The notes beneath the pieces are model-generated. The model was not told the origin of the DNA, did not search any database, and was given only the letters and a program-made list of their open reading frames with translations. Made by a program: the position numbers and the translations under genes. 64,000 nucleotides of DNA from Scenedesmus sp. ARA3 (Eukaryota; Chlorophyta; Chlorophyceae; Sphaeropleales; Scenedesmaceae). Shown piece after piece: positions 59,419 to 64,000 of this stretch (the first letter of the stretch is position 1; each line of letters begins with the position of its first letter). The stretch is from positions 1 to 64,000 of the forward strand of contig RWJK01001812.1 in the NCBI GenBank assembly GCA_004335835.1, written 5' to 3'.

Positions 59419-61000
59419 GGTCATCAGGGAAGACGACATTAAGGAGGCGGTGGCAGCCGCCAGCCCGAGTTAACTCGGGGCTGAGCACCAGCAGCAGCAG
59501 CAGCAGCAGCACCGCCATGAACTGTGTGGATCAGCAAGGTAGATGGCTAGCCGGCAGCAACACATGTCCATGTTTTTTGAATAACGCACTGCCGATCAAC
59601 TTGCATGCTGAGCTGTCGCTGTAGAGCTGTCCACACAAGGTGCGGTACCGCTGACAGGCTAAGATTCTCCCTTGTGAGCCAGGCAAGCCTGTTCATGCCT
59701 GTGCTGCTGTGTGAGCAATACAGAGAAGGACAAGGGCAAGCTTGGTATGGTAAGGTCCTGTGACGCCTGGTACTCCTGGCTACCCTGCTACACATGCGGT
59801 ACCGCGGCTGTCCCAGCTGCTGTCAGCACAACTCACAGCCACCCTGTGCACTGCAACGTGCGACATCACCACTGCAGGCTGACTTCTGAAAAGGGCCCAC
59901 TCTACTGTCCTACTACGCATGTGGTACCGCTGCTCTCCTGGTGCTGCCCATACAACAAATCTTGTGTACTGCCCCTCCTGCAATCGCGGACACCACCACT
60001 GCAGGCTGCAACTCAAACATTGTGCCTACTGCTGTGCCCGGCAACGCATGTGGTACCGCTCCTGTCCCAGTCAATAAGGCAGCAGCAACTGCTGCCTCCA
60101 CCACTCAAACCCACCCACCTTGTGCACTGCAATCATGGAGACCACCACAGCCGGCTGCCGGTCACACAAGATCAAACAGAATTCCTACTGCCTCATCCTA
60201 CTACGAATGTGGTACCGCTGCTGTCCCAGTGCTGCTGCCCATACAACTCACACCTGTATTTTGCACCCACCTTGTGTACTGCAATCATGGACACCACCAC
60301 AGCCGGCTGCCGGTCAAAGAGGATGCCTACTGCCTTGTTCTTGCCCACTCCTCGGGCCACCAGCCGCCGCGCAAGCGCTGCTGCTGCTGCATCCACCTCA
60401 CCAAAGCTCAGGCTGCTGCCATCCTCTGACACCAAGCAGGGGGCGGTTGGGTGGGTGACCACGCATGCAGCAAAGCCTGCAGGAATGAGGGGGCCCTGGG
60501 GGTGGTGGTTTTTGGGGGTTAGGGTGGTGCAGAGAGGGTGTGTGCAGGGTGGTGCACAGGAGAAAGAAAGCGGGCAGTAATATGGGTGGCAGGACAGTGG
60601 TAGGGTTAGAGGTTTGGCAGCGGTTGGTGTGTGCAGGTGCAGGGAGGGGCATGGTCAGGTGGTGAAGATGTGCCTGGTAGTAAAGGCACGACCTGGATGG
60701 TTGGTCTAACTGCTCAGAACTTGTTGCTTTGTTACGGTTCGAGTTGTTTGGTGATGCCAAACCTGTTGTCTAGCTGACAGCATGCAGCATGGGGCTCGCA
60801 CTGTGCTGCGGTACTGGCTTTGAGCTGCGGCGGTACATAGCAACCGGCTGTCTGCTAAGCAACACTGCACCAGAACGCCACTGTCGATTCAAATCATAAC
60901 AACCATGCATCTTTAGCATTTTGAAGGGATTTGCACGCACCTGCAAGTACTTTGGCCGCCATTCTCCACAGAACTTTGCGATGCTGTCATCACTGCCCAT
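41881..61000 (-). CDS. Pls/PosA-type NRPS-like synthetase (A-T-membrane/beta-helix), 1508 residues
   Basis: Twenty-three exons join in frame: 61000-60941, 60495-60271, 59117-58965, 58010-57812, 57153-56896, 56772-56663, 56010-55794, 54871-54590, 54136-54003, 53300-53103, 52811-52697, 51917-51502, 50974-50620, 50384-50311, 49845-49710, 48271-48139, 47498-47221, 46824-46611, 45921-45724, 44928-44517, 43344-43258, 42743-42561, 41970-41881. Residues ~25-610 are an adenylation domain: [74 protein letters not shown] carrier domain follows ([12 protein letters not shown], Ser ~631 for phosphopantetheine). The rest alternates membrane helices with left-handed beta-helix repeats ([33 protein letters not shown]), as in the NRPS terminal domain of bacterial Pls/PosA. 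No condensation or thioesterase domain is seen. Known relatives polymerise amino acids such as lysine at a membrane; substrate and product here are inferred only. Confidence 0.92.
42055..42260 (-). repeat. Edge copies around Pls exons 22 and 23
   Basis: 42060-42108 copies the acceptor edge of exon 23 ([11 protein letters not shown]); 42178-42245 copies the donor edge of exon 22 ([18 protein letters not shown]), both within the intron between them. Confidence 0.75.
42690..42800 (-). repeat. Junction-spanning direct repeat, acceptor-side copy
   Basis: Sense strand reads VLAEYHQ then VTIGDGTVI across the acceptor at 42743. It matches the donor-side copy at about 43215-43285 (VVAEYDQ then VSMRDTTVI) for about 50 bases on both sides of the splice point. 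Confidence 0.8.
43080..43285 (-). repeat. Junction-spanning direct repeat, donor-side copies
   Basis: The donor of exon 21 (GACCAG|GTCAGC at 43258) and following bases that resemble the start of exon 22 ([12 protein letters not shown]). Two shorter copies of the CAGGTCAGCATTGGAGACAC block follow at about 43195-43170 and 43115-43100, with GTGTTACATG runs between. Confidence 0.75.
43410..43910 (-). repeat. Four extra acceptor-edge copies of Pls exon 21
   Basis: CTGTACAACTGGTACCTGCG ([18 protein letters not shown]) with a CTGCAG acceptor recurs near 43473, 43627, 43792 and, as a short remnant, near 43902. The used acceptor is at 43345. The intron also carries CAGG/GGCA runs. Confidence 0.8.
44135..44460 (-). 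repeat. Three extra donor-edge copies of Pls exon 20
   Basis: Copies of the [27 protein letters not shown] end at about 44396, 44276 and 44135 follow the main donor at 44517. Spacing is about 120 bases and three copies share the same following intron block (ATTGGAATTGCTACTGCCAA on +). Near-identical, so recent. Confidence 0.9.
45370..45650 (-). repeat. Donor-edge copies of Pls exon 19
   Basis: The [18 protein letters not shown] end recurs near 45605, 45488 and 45380 with decaying sequence. Confidence 0.75.
45975..46390 (-). repeat. Acceptor-edge copies of Pls exon 19 and a GGCA run
   Basis: [20 protein letters not shown] is echoed near 46045-45985 ([14 protein letters not shown]), 46190-46125 and 46340-46275. 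A (CAGG)n run of about ten units lies at 46347-46389 next to the last acceptor-like site. Confidence 0.8.
46837..46892. repeat. CAG repeat before a Pls acceptor
   Basis: About 18 CAG units on + (CTG on the sense strand) about 13 bases upstream of the exon 18 acceptor. A copy of the same exon start lies upstream at 46965-47070 with its own repeat. Confidence 0.9.
48430..49275 (-). repeat. At least six extra acceptor-edge copies of Pls exon 16
   Basis: The exon start [17 protein letters not shown], each time after a CAG acceptor, recurs near 48515, 48650, 48897, 49018, 49148 and 49255. Two degenerate copies lie near 48375 and 48755. Exons proper: 48271-48139. Only the last keeps the membrane helix and donor. 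Confidence 0.85.
49440..50095 (-). repeat. Edge copies around Pls exon 15
   Basis: A donor-edge copy at 49444-49485 (CGCCTGCCTGCAGGGCCCTC, then AG and GTGG) and acceptor-edge copies at 49895-49955 and 50030-50085 ([18 protein letters not shown]). Confidence 0.75.
51055..51190 (-). repeat. Acceptor-edge copy of Pls exon 13
   Basis: [20 protein letters not shown] with a TTTTGCAG acceptor and continuing to [11 protein letters not shown], closely matching exon 13 (50974-50620). No donor is seen after it. Confidence 0.8.
51500..51502 (-). other. Probable GC-AG donor of Pls exon 12
   Basis: Frame and phase require the exon to end CTGGAG at 51502, followed by GCGAGT rather than GT. A downstream copy of the same edge (51335-51420) has the canonical CTGGAG|GTGAGA. 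Confidence 0.6.
51955..52325 (-). repeat. Three extra acceptor-edge copies of Pls exon 12
   Basis: [17 protein letters not shown] with a CTGCAG acceptor is repeated at about 52050, 52181 and 52309, beside the main exon start at 51917. Spacing is about 130 bases. Confidence 0.85.
53500..53835 (-). repeat. Donor-edge copies of Pls exon 9
   Basis: The [25 protein letters not shown] end at 54003 recurs at about 53835-53745 and 53580-53515. Confidence 0.8.
54140..54222. repeat. CAG repeat abutting the Pls exon 9 acceptor
   Basis: About 27 CAG/GAG units on +, CTG on the sense strand, ending directly in the CAG acceptor of exon 9. Confidence 0.95.
54950..55200 (-). repeat. Heptamer array plus acceptor-edge copy of Pls exon 8
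   Basis: 54954-55034 is an AGGCAGC heptamer array of about ten units. 55040-55200 copies the exon 8 start ([32 protein letters not shown]) and then dissolves into an Ala-coding CAG run. Confidence 0.85.
55540..55740 (-). repeat. Donor-edge copies of Pls exon 7
   Basis: Copy of the [16 protein letters not shown] end, with [13 protein letters not shown] upstream, at about 55720-55555. Smaller remnants lie at 55465-55520. Acceptor-edge copies of the same exon occur at 56060-56130 and 56185-56245 ([14 protein letters not shown]). Confidence 0.8.
57160..57645 (-). repeat. Units of CTG repeat plus exon-5 acceptor edge in the Pls gene
   Basis: Three upstream copies of the exon 5 start ([20 protein letters not shown] at 57290-57235; truncated near 57490 and 57600-57555). 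Each follows a CAG run on + (57168-57214, 57294-57383, 57492-57541, 57622-57642). Repeat tract and exon edge were copied together. Confidence 0.85.
58030..58072. repeat. CAG repeat before the Pls exon 4 acceptor
   Basis: About 12 CAG units on +, CTG on sense, about 25 bases upstream of the exon 4 acceptor. Confidence 0.9.
58260..58960 (-). repeat. Three extra donor-edge copies of Pls exon 3
   Basis: [14 protein letters not shown] and [17 protein letters not shown] recur around 58815-58720, 58555-58515 (shortened) and 58370-58270, with about 225-base spacing and shared intron sequence (AACATGCAGCAC, GGGATAGCCACC on +). Confidence 0.85.
59130..59420 (-). repeat. CTG tracts and acceptor-edge copies of Pls exon 3
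   Basis: The start [15 protein letters not shown] is echoed near 59248-59205 and 59365-59315. Each is separated by CAG runs on + (59133-59196, 59263-59312, 59386-59417). Confidence 0.85.
59780..60300 (-). repeat. Donor-edge copies of Pls exon 2
   Basis: The [22 protein letters not shown] end at 60271 is echoed at about 60160-60118, 60015-59960 and 59890-59830, with GGTACCGC-containing intron blocks recurring between. Confidence 0.75.
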
Positions 61001-61933
61001 GGGATCAGGCTGCAGCCAGCCACGGTTGCCTTCCTAAGCTCCTTGCAATGACAGAATGCGCTTGAGGGGTTTTCTGTTAATCTCTGTACAAAGCAATTGT
61101 GAAACCCCTTACTGCTGTCAAAGCGTATCCGAGCCGTGGAGTGCAGGCGAGCAAGGAAACTCAGGTGCTTTTTGATCTGCCTGCAACGACCTATATATGT
61201 GTCTTAAGTGAAGCCATATGTACTTTGGTACATTTTAAGCTTCCACGTGTTCGGATGCAACGCCTCGGCGAAACTTCACACCCGCCAGGGATTGACCGCC
61301 GAGGAAAGTGCCGTGGGCAGGTTGCACGCATGTGACGGCAAAGTAAGCAAAATAACCGCCAACGACATTTTTTACAATGACAGGGTGCAACAGCCAGCAG
61401 GAGGTCCCTGCTTCGACTTCCAGGTCTGCAGTACTAGCTGAGTACTGCACTGGGTGCAGTACCAACCGCCTGATCGATCTTTATCCTCCTGTGACAGCAA
61501 ACGATCAGAAAAGGCATTAGCAAGCCATTTTTACAGCACTATATAACAAATACCACTGCTGCAGCTACACGCAAGCTTGCGGTGCGCTCCTCTCCCGCCA
61601 ATGCCCAGGCCTTACTTGGCCTTCCACTAGGCCCAACTAGGGGGGGGGGGGTAGTACACACACCAGCATATTGCTCCCTTCCAAACCACACCTGCTGACC
61701 AACAGCTGCCACAGCAGTTGTTTAGAGTAAAAGAGGCTCTTGTACCCTGAACACCTCACACTTCCGGTTTCAACGATTCACAGCAGGCGTCCCCAGCACC
61801 AGCCTGAAGTCGTCGCAGCCCTAAAGCTTCTGGATCTTCTGCGGGCCCAAGCTGGGGAGGACTGATCACACACACCCCACACACACAGCAACAAAGTGAA
61901 CTCAACAGCACACCTCTAGTGTCCCGCCTGTGC
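61001..61933. other. Intergenic region
   Basis: Upstream region of the Pls-like gene and 3' region of the CS-domain gene (both minus). A minus-strand TGTAA (TTACA on + at 61531-61535) about 400 bases after the CS-gene stop is a candidate poly(A) signal. A G10-run lies near 61640. 61785-61830 repeats the last CS-gene codons. Confidence 0.45.
61192..61197 (-). promoter_or_regulatory. Candidate TATA box of the Pls-like gene
   Basis: TATATA about 190 bases before the ATG at 61000, in CACATATATAGG on the minus strand. Motif-only evidence. Confidence 0.4.
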
Positions 61934-64000
61934 TCAAAGCATGGCGTCTCCCAGCACCAGCCTGAAGTCGTCAAAGTTGCGCTCAGGATCCCACTGCCCG
62001 CTGGACATCATCGCCTGCCGCTCCCGCAGCTCCTCCAGCAGCACTGCTGCTTCAGGGCCCAGCTCATCTACAGTAGGAGCATGGCGCGCATCATCCTCGT
62101 TGGTTAGGGCCTCCTGCAGCACCTGTTGATTTGCAGCAAGCAGAGGCGGTAACAGTTGGTAGGCGGCAACAAGCAGGCTTGTCAGCATGTTCAGGTTTAG
62201 GGTTTGTTAATGTAAATGTGGGGTGGTGAAAGAGCGCCTGCAAGCACTACAGAGGGAGGCTGATGAGTAGCATCAGCGGCTGTGATCTGCTGCCGCTCCC
62301 GCAGCTCCTCCAGCAGTGCTGCTGCTTCAGGGCCCAGCTCATCAACAGTGGGCGCGTGGCGGGCATCGTCCTCGTTTGTGAGGGCCTCCTGCAACACCTG
62401 TGCAGCAGGGTTTTAGTGTGTGAGGAGATGGATAGGCAGCAGCACAAGGCAGGCATGTCAACAACAGTCACAGCGCGTGGTGCGGAGAGTGGCAAAGAGG
62501 CATGCGGGGCCCAGCTCATCTACAGTAGGCGCGTGCATCGTCCTCATTGGTTAAGGCCTCCTGCAGTACCTGTTATGCGTCAAAATGACAAAACAATGGG
62601 CATCAAGATGCAGCGACGTCAGCGCGGGAGTATGCAGTGTGGAGAGCGCTGAGAACTCCAGCATGCTGCCCCTTCTGAAGGCCACTCCCCTATCTAAGTC
62701 ATGCGCCTTTCCTGTCACCAAGTCCCATCCAGGCGCGATGACGGCTGGACAACAACCAGCATGCCTCAACACTGGTGTGGTGCGGGCGCGGCATGCTGCC
62801 CGCCACACTCTCTCAAGTGGCCTGTCCTACTGCAGTGCTCAAATCATCAATCCCAAAGTGTACATGATCCACTTTCCAGTTGCAGCACAGCGCTCACCTG
62901 CATGTGGCTCTTCTCCTCTCCTCCTTCAAACAGCGCCCGCCAGTAGTGGCCCCCGTCCTCCTTCGGCAGCACCACCAGCAGCTCCACAAATTTAAATTCA
63001 TATTCAAATTCTGACTGACAGCTGGCCCCAGCCTGCACTGGCGCTCGCCCCTCTGCCACTCCTTCTCGTGCTGTACCCGCTCCTGTTACGCCCCGTTTCA
63101 CGCCTAACCCCTGCTCCTGCTCCAGCTGCTGCTGCTGCTGTGCTGGCAGCCGGGCCTGCATCTCCTGCAAGCTAACTTTTACAGCTCCAAGAGCCCAGCA
63201 TGCCTCACTGGCCTTCACTCGCTGCTTCAGTGGGCCGTCCAGCACTCGGCCAGCCCAGCCCAGCCGCACAGTGAGGCGCTGGGGGCTGATGGACACTGAG
63301 ACTTCGTCCTTGCGCGTGCCTGCAGGACAGCGTGCATGTGCAGCATGTGTGCGGCAGCAGCAGTGTGCATAGACTGCGTAAAGCCTGGGCGTCATAAATG
63401 TAATCTAATGCAGGCACTAGCAGCCAGGGGCCATCCAGCACACGGCTAGCCCAGCCCAGCCGCACTGTCATGCGCTGGGGACTGACTGAGAGTTCGTCCT
63501 TGCGGGTGCCTGCAGCAGCATCACAGGTTATTGCAATCACTTGTTGCGGGCTTTGGATGGAGGCCTAACAATTTACGGGTGCATGAAAACAGCAGCCGCA
63601 CGGTGAGCCGCTGTTGGCTGATGGATACAGAGACTTTGTCTGATGCGACAGCAGCATTTTGCATGGATTGAACGAAACCCTAATTGGCCGCACCAGCAAA
63701 CTGCGGTGTGGGATAATGTGCTCGACAAAGCTGCAGCTGCATGTAGCACGGGCTGCTGGTGGCCGCACAGCAGCAGCAGCAGCGTCAATTCCAGGCAGCA
63801 CTGCTCTGGCTCAAACTGCTGCAGGCAGTGCAACATGCATGCATGCTTCAATATCTAGTCCTGCACAATGCTGCTGGTCGCACCTGCAGGCAGCAGCAGT
63901 TTGACTTCCAAGTCGCTGCTGCTCTGGCTCCAGCTCAGCAACTGGCCCAGGCAGTGCCACATGCATGCATGCATCTCCAAATAGAGAGGGTATATCTGCT
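61934..64000 (-). CDS. NudC-like CS (p23/alpha-crystallin-like) domain protein, partial
   Basis: Three exons are visible: from the right edge (at least 63980) to 63884, 63319-62898 and 62122-61934, joined in phases 1 and 0 and ending at TGA (61934-61936). The first carries LSWSQSSSDLEVKLLLPAG, the second TRKDEVSVSISPQRLTVRLG then VLDGPLKQRVKASEACWALG. Together these give the beta-sandwich CS-domain pattern with the terminal Trp. A Gln-rich linker follows, then HYWRALFEGGEEKSHMQ and a C-terminal helix with VDELGPEAAVLLEELRERQ and SGQWDPERNFDDF. CS proteins of this type are usually HSP90 co-chaperones or dynein/folding cofactors. The true start lies near or beyond the window edge. Confidence 0.8.
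62285..62580 (-). repeat. Broken copies of the last CS-gene exon
   Basis: A copy at about 62400-62290 keeps VLQEALTNEDDARHAP through LLEELRERQ but lacks a donor. A copy at 62572-62510 has lost bases and shifts frame after EDDAR. The intact exon is 62122-61934. Confidence 0.75.
63425..63645 (-). repeat. Acceptor-edge copies of the CS-gene middle exon
   Basis: GTRKDELSVSPQRMTVRLGW at about 63512-63430 with a CTGCAG acceptor, and SVSISQQRLTVRL at about 63640-63590. The used exon starts at 63319. A partial copy of the first visible exon lies at 63760-63840. Confidence 0.75.

Noticed and set aside
3656..61000. A biosynthetic gene cluster combining the esterase, SERINC and Pls-like enzyme
   Set aside because: The genes are far apart, on different strands and separated by housekeeping genes (TPR); shared location alone is not evidence.
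62285..62400. Extra CS-gene exon
   Set aside because: It has an acceptor but no GT donor after LLEELRERQ, so it reads as a truncated copy.

Overview
The window is nuclear DNA of a green alga, probably a chlorophycean of the Scenedesmus/Tetradesmus type. This is an inference. It rests on very intron-rich genes with GT-AG introns, abundant CAG/CTG repeats, Ala/Gln-rich proteins, TGTAA motifs after stop codons (the usual chlorophyte polyadenylation signal) and a TPR protein that looks plant-like. There are no bacterial operons, rRNA genes or CRISPR arrays, and I recognise no tRNA gene or transposon. One 17-base run of N lies at 18615-18631.

Layout. Seven genes are supported. (1) 1-2138, minus: secreted protein built from tandemly duplicated exons, running off the left edge. 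(2) 3656-9363, minus: secreted PC-esterase/TBL-type acyl esterase or acyltransferase. (3) 9945-30060, minus: TPR/NUA nuclear-basket nucleoporin, 30 core exons that join in frame to 2271 residues. (4) 31493-32604, plus: small secreted Cys-rich protein. (5) 34061-36905, plus: SERINC membrane protein, 5 exons, 460 residues. (6) 41881-61000, minus: a Pls/PosA-type NRPS-like enzyme (adenylation, carrier protein, then membrane segments alternating with left-handed beta-helix domains), 23 exons, 1508 residues. (7) 61934-64000, minus: NudC-like CS-domain protein, running off the right edge. I derived exon borders by hand from GT-AG sites, reading frame and phase; expect errors of a base or so in places. 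The genes look unrelated in function and are not a cluster.

The unifying oddity is structural. Nearly every long intron contains tandem copies of the neighbouring exon edge (exon end plus donor, or acceptor plus exon start). Some copies are identical in sequence, others decayed. At least three in the TPR gene are complete exons with matched phases whose differences are almost all synonymous, which suggests they are used. One intron (42744-43257) is bounded by direct repeats that each span the exon-exon junction, as expected if the intron arose by tandem duplication of an AGGT-containing exon segment. CTG repeats on the sense strand sit just upstream of many acceptors.

The most notable gene is the Pls/PosA-like synthetase. 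In bacteria such enzymes make poly-amino acids such as epsilon-poly-lysine; here a complete, intron-rich version is embedded in a eukaryotic chromosome.
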